Shown here in pieces: positions 54,755-62,763 of a DNA stretch of 64,000 nt. The first letter of the stretch is position 1. Each line of letters opens with the position of its first letter. The position numbers and the translations under genes were made by a program. The notes below the pieces were generated by a model. The model did not search any database. It saw only the letters and a program-made list of their open reading frames with translations, and was not told the origin of the DNA. Origin of the DNA: HK1 sp965204915 (GTDB lineage Bacteria > Pseudomonadota > Gammaproteobacteria > HK1); NCBI GenBank assembly GCA_965204915.1, contig OZ242023.1, positions 2,046,001 through 2,110,000 of the forward strand, in the 5' to 3' direction.

Positions 54755-55042
54755 CTACCACTCATCCGGGTTCCATTTCTGCGGCTGCGAGTTGAGACCG
54801 GCTGTGCTGCCGCCGCCGATCATATTCAAATCCGCCTCGCCCAGCTTGCTTGACGGGGGAAGTACGATATGCGCGGTGTTGCCGCCGTCTTCGTGCACTT
54901 CGACGTTGAACTCCGGTGGGATGGTGAGCTCCAGCTCCTCCTCGACCGCGCCCTTCGGGTCGCTGAGCAGCCGGGCGCGGAATTCCGCGTCCTCGGCCGC
55001 CCTGTCCACGAGCTTCGCTCGCATTTCGTCCGGTGTCAGCAT
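54755..55042 (-). CDS. NHLP-type RiPP precursor 3
   Basis: A 95-residue precursor. The leader is close to the others (AEFRARLLSDPKGAVEEE, VEVHEDGGNTAHIVLPP) and ends IGGG. The predicted core is STAGLNSQPQKWNPDEW, with WNPDEW at the end. GGAG precedes the ATG. It is the first gene of the triple array in transcription order. The region upstream is a truncated copy of the JmjC gene, so the promoter is probably in 55043-55200. Confidence 0.88.
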   Translation of the reverse strand: MLTPDEMRAKLVDRAAEDAEFRARLLSDPKGAVEEELELTIPPEFNVEVHEDGGNTAHIVLPPSSKLGEADLNMIGGGSTAGLNSQPQKWNPDEW

Positions 55043-55198
55043 GGTTTCGCTCCGTTTCAAGGAAGTGGGACCAACGCCCTGCCGCTACGCTTCGCCGTTC
55101 GCCGGCAGGCCCATTACGGCGATGCACAATATAATGCGGCCGTCGAACGAGCGGAAACCCTAATTTCAGGCGTCCGTCCGGTGCTTCGTCCCGGAGGC

Positions 55199-55552
55199 CG
55201 CCGGCCCGCCGGAGGCAGCCGGCCTGTCGCAGGCCGCCGCCGGCGGGATCGTGTGCGCGATCCCGCGCTCGACCAGCAGCCGGACGAATTCCTCGGCGAG
55301 CGACGCCGGGGCCCCCTCGGGAAGCGCTTCCCGGAAGGCGCCCACGCGCACCTTGCAGCTCCTCGTTGACGAGCTCCCGGAGCGCCGCGAAGTGGGCGCC
55401 GCCGGCTTCGTCCGTGGAATGGGGGAGGTCCCGGCGGAATGCCTCGTGCCGGGAGAGCCTTCCGGCAAGCCACTCGATGAAGTCGAAGCCGGTACTCGCG
55501 GGGGCGTTGCAGGAGAGGTGCAGGCTTCCGGCGGATCCGGAAGCGTCGCAGT
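55199..55552 (-). pseudogene. Partial, internally deleted copy of the JmjC oxygenase gene
   Basis: Nearly base-for-base copy of two parts of the gene at 56745-58166. One part matches about 56770-56910, the other about 57163-57355; the 250 bases between are missing at 55352. The two parts are in different frames after the deletion. No Fe-binding motif is included. It cannot make an enzyme. Confidence 0.85.
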
Positions 55553-55592
55553 GGGTTGGAGAGGATGGCCGACGGTTCCGTTTCCCGAGCGC

Positions 55593-55928
55593 TTACAGCA
55601 CATCGGCTGATTTCAGGGCCTCTCGAATTTCCTTTGTTGGTACATCTGCTTGATCGGTTTTCACATAGAGGAACAGCGCCACGACCCTGTCCGAGTCGCA
55701 GAAGTAGATGATCCGGGCACCACCACGTCGCCCTGTGTTGCGAAGGGGCAGGCGTTCCTTGAAGACTGGATGGCCGTCCAGCCCCGGTATCTTGTCGCTA
55801 CTTGGTGTCGCACCTGTTGCAGCGTATTTCTTCAGGGCGTCTTCGACCGTGCTTTTCAGCTCCGGGTACTTCCTCGACAGTTGTTTGAGGTTGTTCGTGA
55901 AATTCGTCGTCTTGGCGATTTCGCGCAC
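55593..55928 (-). CDS. RelE/HigB-like toxin
   Basis: A 111-residue protein. NFTNNLKQLSRKYPELKST, then HPVFKERLPLRNTGRRGGAR and IIYFCDSDRVVALFLYVKTD, follow the RelE-superfamily plan with a basic centre and a hydrophobic sheet. Such toxins cleave mRNA on ribosomes. It starts at GTG two bases after the stop of an upstream 172-residue gene. No classical antitoxin with a helix-turn-helix follows. Confidence 0.78.
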   Translation of the reverse strand: MREIAKTTNFTNNLKQLSRKYPELKSTVEDALKKYAATGATPSSDKIPGLDGHPVFKERLPLRNTGRRGGARIIYFCDSDRVVALFLYVKTDQADVPTKEIREALKSADVL

Positions 55929-55930
55929 AA

Positions 55931-56449
55931 CTATCGACTAACCACAGCCTTCGCCGGTTTGTGGTTCTGGATTGGTCCCGGAGGGTTGGTCTCGATTTCT
56001 TGATTGACCAACCGGACAAAGGGATCGCTTCCCGCTAATGCGAGTGTCTCCGCGATGTCCTCGGTCATACAGGCGATCGCCTCAAGTTGACTCGCGATCA
56101 CCGACCCGATCCGGTCGATCAAAGGGATATACTTCGGGAATCGGGGTGCAATCTCCGATACCCACGTTCGGTGCATCCCGTCCCATTCTGCGACACATTC
56201 CCCCAGCCGCTCGGCAGATTTCCTCAGGGGCTCCCGGTCACTCTCCTCGCTGATGGTCAAGTTCGAGACCAGAATCCGTAGCTGGTCCAATTGCTTCCGC
56301 ATTTTCCAATTCTCCAGCATGAGGACCGTGCATAGACGGGAGAGGTTGGTTGCGGCCTCCCACCGGAACGCTACTTTTCGGGTACTCTCCGCTATCGCTG
56401 ATGCTCCGGTGCTCACGTCCGCAGGGTTGATGGTCATCACTGCAGACAT
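55931..56449 (-). CDS. 172-residue helical protein upstream of the RelE-like toxin
   Basis: I do not recognise it. It is mostly alpha-helical, with FRWEAATNLSRLCTVLMLEN, a Gln/Leu-rich helix KMRKQLDQLRILVSNLTI, and a hydrophobic stretch IASQLEAIACMTEDIAETL. No DNA-binding motif is visible. It is on the same strand and two bases from the toxin start, so it may be an unusual antitoxin. Alternatively it is an unrelated gene in the same transcript. Confidence 0.65.
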   Translation of the reverse strand: MSAVMTINPADVSTGASAIAESTRKVAFRWEAATNLSRLCTVLMLENWKMRKQLDQLRILVSNLTISEESDREPLRKSAERLGECVAEWDGMHRTWVSEIAPRFPKYIPLIDRIGSVIASQLEAIACMTEDIAETLALAGSDPFVRLVNQEIETNPPGPIQNHKPAKAVVSR

Positions 56450-56643
56450 ATCGTTTCTCCCATATCAGAGTCGTTCTCCCACGGCGGGTCGATGCGTTTG
56501 GGCACGTACCCTCGATCCACCATATCCCACCTCGAACCGGAATGAAACAGGCCGGTTTTGGAGCTTTTGCCGGTCGAAACGGCTCGGAAAGTCCCACTTT
56601 CCGGCACGAAATTGCGCCGCTTTCGGCCCGTTGGAACGTGCAA
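56437..56643 (-). CDS. Possible small ORF upstream of the toxin operon
   Basis: A 68-codon frame (MHVPTGRKRRNFVPESGTFR) ending RIDPPWENDSDMGETICLQ, overlapping the next ATG by 13 bases. The rest of 56450-56744 shows no other feature. Weak; could be chance. Confidence 0.3.
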   Translation of the reverse strand: MHVPTGRKRRNFVPESGTFRAVSTGKSSKTGLFHSGSRWDMVDRGYVPKRIDPPWENDSDMGETICLQ

Positions 56644-56744
56644 TTGGTGGCGTCGAGCTCCCCTTGGGCGACTCGCCTGCTATATCAACCGACTGAATTT
56701 CGACAAGTTCCTCTTTACTCCCCTGTACCCTCCAGGGGTACCCA

Positions 56745-58166
56745 CTACGATGGTGCCCGCACTCGTTCCGAGGCCGCCGGCCCGCCGGAGGCCGCCGCCG
56801 GCGGGATCGTGTGCGCGATCCCGCGCTCGACCAGCAGCCGGACGAATTCCTCGGCGAGCGACGCCGGGGCCCCCTCGGGAAGCGCTTCCCGGAAGGCGCC
56901 CACGCGCACCACCTCGTCCCGGAGCAGGAGGGCCGTCAGCGCCGTGCAGCGGCCGTCGAAGGTCCAGCGGTAGCCGTTCGCCTCCAGCACCACGTCCCCT
57001 TCGCCGGTCCGCTCCATGGCCGCGCGCGAGGCGCCCCGGAGCCGGACCCCGTACCGCTCCCAATCCGGAGACTTCCAGGGCTCGATGGACGGGCCGAGGC
57101 TCGGGCGCGGCCGTTCGGACCAGGCGGAGCGCAGATGGTCGCGGAACCTCCGCCCGACGTCCCCTTGCAGCTCCTCGTTGACGAGCTCCCGGAGCGCCGC
57201 GAAGTGGGCGCCGCCGGCTTCGTCCGTGGAATGGGGGAGGTCCCGGCGGAATGCCTCGTGCCGGGAGAGCCTTCCGGCAAGCCACTCGATGAAGTCGAAG
57301 CCGGTACTCGCGGGGGCGTTGCAGGAGAGGTGCAGGCTTCCGGTGGATCCGGAAGCGTCGCCGGGCTCGACGCGGGCGTCGTGCCACCACCCTCGCGGTA
57401 TGTACAGCACGTCTCCCGCCTCCAGCACCTCGCTCCACACCGCCTTGCGGGGCGCCTTCTCGTTCGGCTCCGAATCGGTCACCAGCGGGAAACGGCGCAT
57501 TTCGCCGTAGATTTGCCAGCGCTTGCGGCCGGCGACCTGCAGGACGAACACGTCGTGGTCGTCCCAATGCGTGGCGAAGCCGCGGGTCGCCATCCAGGAG
57601 GCGTAGAGGTTGATGGTGGCGTAGCCTTCCAGGACGGCCTCGAGCGCGTCGGCCAGGGGACGGATGGTGGGGTGGACGTCCTGGATCCTCGACAGGACGA
57701 TGGTGGCGCCCTTGTGGAGGTAGGCCGTCAGCCGCCGGTCGTCGATCTGGCGTTCGGCGATCGGTCCTCCTCTCACCCTCCATCCAAGGCCGAAGTTCGG
57801 CGCCGTGTAGTAGGGCTCGGCGATCTGCCGGCCGTCCTGGAAGAGGCGCATTCGGCCCTGCCAGGCGCCCGAGGACAGCATCTCGTTGAGATCGTCCCAG
57901 GTGCAGAGGGAGGCGAAACGCGGACCCGGCCCCCGGAACAGGACCGGGCGCTTGTCCCGGTAGCGGGTGTCGAGGAACTCCTGGAGGGCGAGCGGCCGGA
58001 CGAGGGCGTCGAATCCGGGCCCCGGCCCGTACCGGCCCGGTCCGGCGGCGAGCACCTCGACGGGAGAGGCGCCGTGGGGTTCGGCGGGCTCGACCGCCGC
58101 GGGGCCTGCTTCGGAGCGGGGCGCCCCGTGGATTCCGTGGGTTCCGGGGGTCCCGGGTTCAGCCAC
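56745..58166 (-). CDS. JmjC/cupin-4 2OG-Fe(II) oxygenase in the RiPP locus
   Basis: A 473-residue protein of the cupin-4/JmjC hydroxylase type (YcfD, MINA53, NO66 relatives). PVLFRGPGPRFASLCTWDDL opens the domain. The iron motif is H-x-D in ATHWDDHDVFVLQVAGRKRW (near residue 200), and the distal histidine lies in YIPRGWWHDAR (near 262). Relatives hydroxylate Arg or His side chains in ribosomal proteins. The C-terminal part (EEFVRLLVERGIAHTIPP) resembles a winged-helix dimerisation region. Starts at GTG overlapping a 77-codon gene. A peptide substrate here is inferred from the precursors about 1.7 kb away. Confidence 0.82.
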   Translation of the reverse strand: MAEPGTPGTHGIHGAPRSEAGPAAVEPAEPHGASPVEVLAAGPGRYGPGPGFDALVRPLALQEFLDTRYRDKRPVLFRGPGPRFASLCTWDDLNEMLSSGAWQGRMRLFQDGRQIAEPYYTAPNFGLGWRVRGGPIAERQIDDRRLTAYLHKGATIVLSRIQDVHPTIRPLADALEAVLEGYATINLYASWMATRGFATHWDDHDVFVLQVAGRKRWQIYGEMRRFPLVTDSEPNEKAPRKAVWSEVLEAGDVLYIPRGWWHDARVEPGDASGSTGSLHLSCNAPASTGFDFIEWLAGRLSRHEAFRRDLPHSTDEAGGAHFAALRELVNEELQGDVGRRFRDHLRSAWSERPRPSLGPSIEPWKSPDWERYGVRLRGASRAAMERTGEGDVVLEANGYRWTFDGRCTALTALLLRDEVVRVGAFREALPEGAPASLAEEFVRLLVERGIAHTIPPAAASGGPAASERVRAPS

Positions 58167-58392
58167 GTTTCTCGTCCTGCTTTCCCGGGGGGTCCGTCCG
58201 TTCCGGGGCGCCCGTGGATTGCGGCTGCTCCGCCGAGGGATCCGGGACGATCCTGATGCTGATGCGCGGAGCGGGCTGGCTGGATCTGGCCAGCCCCGCG
58301 AGGTGATCGGCTTCCTGCCGGAAGGCGCTCCGGTGGGCGAGGCACACGATCGGTGTCCCGCCCCGCAGGAGATCTCCATCCTTCGTCGTCAT
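58159..58392 (-). CDS. 77-residue hypothetical protein, translationally coupled to the JmjC gene
   Basis: A strong ribosome site (GGGAGGGACGCA) precedes the ATG, so the gene is likely real. The N-terminus MTTKDGDLLRGGTPIVCLAH is followed by a helix and a Pro/Glu/Arg-rich tail. No domain is recognised. It overlaps the oxygenase start by 8 bases. It could be a leader-binding or accessory subunit, but this is only position. Confidence 0.6.
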   Translation of the reverse strand: MTTKDGDLLRGGTPIVCLAHRSAFRQEADHLAGLARSSQPAPRISIRIVPDPSAEQPQSTGAPERTDPPGKQDEKRG

Positions 58393-58559
58393 TGCGTCCC
58401 TCCCTCGGCCTTCCGGATCGTGGTCATGCGGGCGATGATTGGATCACGAAACGGCGAGAGGGGGAAACCCCAATTTGAACCGCCCCGGGAATCCCCGAGA
58501 CTCCAATCCCGAAATCACCCTGCGAGGACCGGCGCCGGTGTAGCTGCGCGGACGTGGCG

Positions 58560-60116
58560 TCACATGCCCCAGACCTCCACCGGCACCCCGCCCTTCGACC
58601 GCCGCTGCCGGCGAAACACCTTCTCCTCCCAGCTCCGACCCTCCCGCTGGTCGATCACCACCAGATGCCCCGCCTCCGCCTCGCAGCGGGCCATGTACCC
58701 CGCCGTCTGCTCCACCCCCTCCGACACCTTGCCCTCCCACCCATCCTTGTCCCGCACCACCTTGCACTCCACCACGTACTCCCGCACCCGCTCCCCCTGT
58801 GGCCACATCAGCAGCAGGTCCACCCGCCCCCGGCCCAACCCGTACTCCCGCTCGATGCGTCCGCCCCCGTTCACCACCCGGTGCAGGTACGCCTGCAACA
58901 GGATCTGCGGCCACGGCTCCTCGTAGTCGAACCGGTTCTTCCAATGCTCCGAGTGGCGGCGGAAGAAGTCCTGGAAAGACGCCAGGAGCTTGTCCACGTC
59001 CAGGCCGCCGTCCCCGTCCACGTACCATTTCGTGTTCAGGTCCAGCTCCTCCTGCACGATCCAGCCCAGCTCGCGCGGGACGACCTCCGCGTAGATGGGG
59101 TTGGCGATGCGCACCGGCGCATCGCGGGCAATCAGCCCGAGGTCGCGCACGTACTCGACGTCCTGGCCGGTCGCGCGCCGCTCGTCCACACCACTGAGCA
59201 TCGGCTCGATGACCCGCCGCACCCGGTCTTCCCGCAGCTTGTCCGCCAACTGGTCGAGATGGGTCACCCGGCGCACGATGAGCCCTTCGCGCGCCTCGGC
59301 GACGTCATCGGCGGTGATGGCGCGGGAGCGGTCCCGCCCGGCCTTGCGCCTGAAGCAGGTCTCGTACGCCAGCGCGTTCACCAGCCACGGCTGGCCCAGG
59401 GTCTGGGTCCAGATCGCTTCGCGCGCCCCATCGGTGAACGCCTGCCCCGTCTCCCCGGTGTGCTGGTCGAGCAGGGCCAGCGTCTCTTCCTGCGTGAAGT
59501 CACCGAGCCGCAGCGACTCGGCCACGATGTTGAAGGGGCTGCTGGTGGAGCGGATGCGGTAGTCGCGCACGTCGCGGAGTCCGCACAGCACCACGCACTG
59601 CGGAAAGCCGTCCGGGCGCATGGGATAGCCGCCCCGCAACTGTTGGAGCGTCGAGAGCAGGGGGTCGCCCTGGAGGGTGTCGATCTCGTCGATGAGCAGC
59701 ACCAGCGGCTTCGGCGACGCCTCCGCCCAGCGCGTCAGCACCTCGCGCAATGCCTCGCTCGGGCCGAACTCGGCCAGAACGCCGGACCAGACCCTCGCCG
59801 GAAGTTCGTCCCCCAGTGTCGAGCGCACCTGTGAGCCCAATCCGGCAAGCACCGTCCGCATCGCCTGCCCCACGTCGTCGCGGGCGGTGCGCGCGGTCTC
59901 GACGGTGGTGTACACGCAGGCGTAGCCCTGTCCGTTGAGCAGGTCGCGCAACGCCAGGAGGGCGGAGGTCTTGCCGGTCTGGCGCGGCGCGTGCAGCACG
60001 AAGTACTTCTTCATCCGCACCAGCGCCAGCACTGCGTCGAGGTCGAAGCGTTCGAGCGGCGGGATGCAGTAGTGGTCCGCGGGGTTGATCGGACCGGCGG
60101 TGTTGAAGTGGCGCAT
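58560..60116 (-). CDS. AAA-like ATPase (AAA_35-type) with C-terminal PD-(D/E)xK-like region
   Basis: A 518-residue protein. The P-loop is APRQTGKTSALLALRD (residues 43-50 core), Walker B is LVLLIDEIDTL (about 137-143), and a sensor-like VVLCGLRDVRDY follows. The C-terminal third has GRVDLLLMW and YVVECKVV, matching a PD-(D/E)xK nuclease core. Such ATP-binding proteins are widespread, often near mobile or defence genes. It reads away from the STAS-like gene across a 240-base divergent region with a strong hairpin. I chose MRHFNTAGPI as start; it matches the family. Confidence 0.8.
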   Translation of the reverse strand: MRHFNTAGPINPADHYCIPPLERFDLDAVLALVRMKKYFVLHAPRQTGKTSALLALRDLLNGQGYACVYTTVETARTARDDVGQAMRTVLAGLGSQVRSTLGDELPARVWSGVLAEFGPSEALREVLTRWAEASPKPLVLLIDEIDTLQGDPLLSTLQQLRGGYPMRPDGFPQCVVLCGLRDVRDYRIRSTSSPFNIVAESLRLGDFTQEETLALLDQHTGETGQAFTDGAREAIWTQTLGQPWLVNALAYETCFRRKAGRDRSRAITADDVAEAREGLIVRRVTHLDQLADKLREDRVRRVIEPMLSGVDERRATGQDVEYVRDLGLIARDAPVRIANPIYAEVVPRELGWIVQEELDLNTKWYVDGDGGLDVDKLLASFQDFFRRHSEHWKNRFDYEEPWPQILLQAYLHRVVNGGGRIEREYGLGRGRVDLLLMWPQGERVREYVVECKVVRDKDGWEGKVSEGVEQTAGYMARCEAEAGHLVVIDQREGRSWEEKVFRRQRRSKGGVPVEVWGM

Positions 60117-60255
60117 GGTTCGGTTCCTCGCTTCCCTCGGCGGTGCGCTCGCGGACCGTCCGACGGTGGCTCCGGGCCGCCGCCAGTATGACCGCTTTCG
60201 CACGGCGCCGCCCCCGTCCCCGTTTCGCCCCGGCGGCGACGCCGGCCCCGCGTGT

Positions 60256-60280
60256 ACCGCCCCGGGAATCCCGGGGCGGT
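60256..60280. promoter_or_regulatory. Perfect 11-bp stem hairpin in a divergent promoter region
   Basis: ACCGCCCCGGG, a three-base AAT loop, and the exact complement. Located about 140 bases upstream of the ATPase start and 80 bases upstream of the STAS-like start. A TATTAT at 60319-60324 may be a -10 element for the latter. Confidence 0.55.
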
Positions 60281-60357
60281 TCACACCGTGTAAAGATGGC
60301 GGGAACGCTGGTCGAGTGTATTATCCATATTGCACCGGACGAAGGTCGGAGGGAGCA

Positions 60358-60687
60358 ATGAACGGAAACGAAAGACACCACCTTGAGCTAGCCAAGATCG
60401 GCTTCGATACACCCGGCGGACGAACAAGGGAGTACGGGCCGCAGAGCGGCGAGCACTTCCGGACGAAATGGCTGCGAAAGGCGGTCGAACAAGGCTGTGA
60501 GGTGGTCATCAACCTGGACGGAAGCACCGGAGGAACCAGCTCGTTCTACGACGAATCGATCGGATGGCTGATCCGTGCAGGCGTACTCAGCCGGGAAGAG
60601 GCGCTCCGGCGGATCCGCGTGGTCACGAACGACGAGGACCTGAAGTACATTCCCGGGCTCGTGAAGATGGTCATGGAAGAAGCCTGA
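60358..60687 (+). CDS. STAS-like DUF4325-type protein
   Basis: A 109-residue protein. The central VVINLDGSTGGTSSFYDESIGWLI region, around 48-75, is typical of DUF4325 STAS-like proteins. The C-terminal half has EEALRRIRVVTNDEDL. GGAGGGAGC gives a strong ribosome site. The next gene, encoding a membrane protein, begins 40 bases later, so the two form a short operon. Confidence 0.82.
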   Translation: MNGNERHHLELAKIGFDTPGGRTREYGPQSGEHFRTKWLRKAVEQGCEVVINLDGSTGGTSSFYDESIGWLIRAGVLSREEALRRIRVVTNDEDLKYIPGLVKMVMEEA

Positions 60688-60727
60688 GCAGCACCGAAGC
60701 GGCAACGAGTGCAGGGAGACACCAGGG

Positions 60728-61213
60728 ATGGCAGCAGGAACAGGACTGGGAACGGGAGAAGCCATCCTTCTGGGGGCGGGCATAGCGGTAATCGGTTCCC
60801 TCATCACGACCATGTTGAACTTGATGTACCAGACCCTGACAACACGGCAGGGCACCCGAAGGGCACGCAGAGAAGAAAGAAGGAAGCGCATCGACGAGAA
60901 GGTAAACACGTATGCCGAGCTGATGGCCGAATACTGGGGGTCGGCAAACCACGAGCCAGAGCAGCTCAGGCAAATGGAGAGCCGCAGTCAGGGGCTGAAG
61001 GCGTACATCGCCCGCCAGATCGAAGTATGGCGCAGAGAGGAAGGCAGGCAGAGAGGAGATGTGGTCAGACACACCTTCCAGCAGATGGTCTTCCATGCGG
61101 AGGGAGGGTCTTTCCAAGGAGGACCGCACGAAGCATCACACGAACGAGCCACGCAAGTATGGACCAAGGCCGCAGCCTTGCTCTCTGCCCTCGATGATAG
61201 TAGTTCGGTTTGA
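60728..61213 (+). CDS. Membrane-anchored partner of the STAS-like protein
   Basis: A 161-residue protein. One membrane segment (AILLGAGIAVIGSLITTMLNL) is followed by a basic, helical cytoplasmic part (RRARREERRKRIDEKVNTY) and a C-terminal helical domain. No domain is recognised. Small STAS-like/membrane pairs occur near defence genes in my memory, but I cannot prove a defence role. Confidence 0.7.
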   Translation: MAAGTGLGTGEAILLGAGIAVIGSLITTMLNLMYQTLTTRQGTRRARREERRKRIDEKVNTYAELMAEYWGSANHEPEQLRQMESRSQGLKAYIARQIEVWRREEGRQRGDVVRHTFQQMVFHAEGGSFQGGPHEASHERATQVWTKAAALLSALDDSSSV

Positions 61214-61333
61214 AACTGCTCAGTCCCCGCTCATGCTCACTCTACGCGCCGCAAACGGCCGTCGTGCGGGTCTGCGTCGTACTCCCGTCTGCGCCGGAGA
61301 TCGGCCTCCGGGCTCTCGTCCATAGTGCCACCC

Positions 61334-62434
61334 TCATGAGCTCGATGGAGCCCCACCCTCATGAATGCGAGGACGTATGCTCATGCCGGCGTAGGCCTTC
61401 GCCACCGTCGGGGTGCGGCGGTCGACGACGACCTTGACGTGGTTGATGCCCTGACGGACCCGGTGCATCCCTTCCCGGCCCACCAGCCACTCCACGCCCG
61501 GCCAGCGCCGCAACCCCTCGGCCTTCGACGGAAGGCACCAACCCCGCTCCTCCAGCCGGGCGATCAGGGGGCGCCACTCGGCGCGCTTCGCCTCCTGCCA
61601 TCTCGGCGGACGGTACAGCTCCAGACCGAGGCGCGAACCGGGCCCGCGCGCGTCCACGTCCATGCTGAGGAACAGACAGGTGGCGACGTCGTCCGTGGAA
61701 GCGATCACGTCCGCCGCCGCGGCCGTCGGACCGGGCCACCCCAACCGCTCCAGCAGGGAGAGGACCTCCGCCTTCGGCACGCCCGCGAGGACGAGCCGGA
61801 ACGCCATCGGGGAGCGCGCCGGGAGGGCGCCGGCCTGGAACACCCAGCCGCCTTCCGGCAGGGCCGCGAAGACGCGCTCCACCGCCCCCTGCATCTCCTC
61901 GTGGCCGTCCCAGCCGACCGTGGCGGCGAGCGCCGCCAGCACCCCCGCGGGGTCCCGGTGCGCGGGGAGCGTCTTCGGATCGGCGCTCTTCTTCGGCGCG
62001 AGGAAGACGCCGGGAGGCGCCGGCGGCCGGTGCGGCGGCAGCCCTGCCAGGTCGTACTCCAGCACCAGGCCCTCGACGCAGCGGGCGAGCCAGGAATCCG
62101 GATTGGCGATCTGCTCGCGGAGTCCGGCCGCCAGGGCCGCCGCCGCCGACCCCGGCCCGGCGCGCTCGCCCTGGCGGACGTAGTGCTGCGACAGGTCCGA
62201 GCCCGGGAGTGCGACCACGCAGAGGTCGGCCTCCGGGCGCGGCTCCCCGAGATGGAACTCGAAGCCGAAGGGGGTGTCGGTGACGGATCGCGGCAGCCGC
62301 CGCGCCCGGTCCAGGATGCGTTCCCAGCCGGCGTCGCCCATCAGTGCGCGCGGGAACAGGGGACGGCATCCGGCGAGGATGGAGGCGAAGGTGTCGCGCG
62401 CGTCTCCCGGCCGTTGGTCGCCGCCCGTGCTCAC
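61334..62434 (-). CDS. Unrecognised enzyme B of the RiPP module
   Basis: A 366-residue protein. I do not recognise the family. It has FGFEFHLGEPRPEADLCVV, a central FLSMDVDARGPGSRLGLELY, and a C-terminal GWCLPSKAEGLRRW followed by GINHVKVVVDRRTPTVAKAY and AGMSI. The protein at 62757-63929 shares these landmarks at similar spacing, so the two are paralogues. It starts at GTG with GGAG upstream, 44 bases after the stop of precursor 4. A modifying enzyme that acts on precursors 4 and 5 is likely by position. A prenyltransferase-like fold was considered and cannot be shown. Confidence 0.7.
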   Translation of the reverse strand: MSTGGDQRPGDARDTFASILAGCRPLFPRALMGDAGWERILDRARRLPRSVTDTPFGFEFHLGEPRPEADLCVVALPGSDLSQHYVRQGERAGPGSAAAALAAGLREQIANPDSWLARCVEGLVLEYDLAGLPPHRPPAPPGVFLAPKKSADPKTLPAHRDPAGVLAALAATVGWDGHEEMQGAVERVFAALPEGGWVFQAGALPARSPMAFRLVLAGVPKAEVLSLLERLGWPGPTAAAADVIASTDDVATCLFLSMDVDARGPGSRLGLELYRPPRWQEAKRAEWRPLIARLEERGWCLPSKAEGLRRWPGVEWLVGREGMHRVRQGINHVKVVVDRRTPTVAKAYAGMSIRPRIHEGGAPSSS

Positions 62435-62478
62435 GGCGTGCCGCTCCGGCCCGGACGTTGCGGCAGTGCAGGAGGCCG

Positions 62479-62763
62479 TCAACGAAAAAGAGTCCTGCAG
62501 AGGGCGTCCCGGTCGGACTCGCCGGCCAGCTTCCCGCCGCCGCCCGCCGCCTGCTGCAGGTCGGCCTCGCCGAGCTTCGCGGAGGGTGGAAGCACCAGAT
62601 GGGTGGTGTCCGCCACAACGTTCTCGTGCACCATGATGTCGAGCCCGCCCGGAATCGTCAGGCCCGGCTCTTCCTCGACCGCGGCCTTCGGGTCGGAGAG
62701 CAACCGGGCACGGAGCTCTTCGTCCGCGGCGCCGGCTCGGCCCGTTTCCGCCGCCGTCAGCAC
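62479..62763 (-). CDS. NHLP-type RiPP precursor 4
   Basis: A 94-residue precursor of a second subtype. The leader has EELRARLLSDPKAAVEEEPG, LTIPGGLDIMVHENVV and THLVLPPSAKLGEADLQQ, then AAGG. The predicted core is GGKLAGESDRDALCRTLFR, with one Cys and no Trp, unlike precursors 1-3. The ATG overlaps the end of the upstream enzyme gene, so translation is coupled. The last 33 bases of the gene are repeated exactly at the right end of the window. Confidence 0.87.
   Translation of the reverse strand: MLTAAETGRAGAADEELRARLLSDPKAAVEEEPGLTIPGGLDIMVHENVVADTTHLVLPPSAKLGEADLQQAAGGGGKLAGESDRDALCRTLFR

Noticed and set aside
53627..55042. Lanthipeptide-type precursors
   Set aside because: The cores have no cysteine and no LanB/LanM/LanKC-type gene is in the window.
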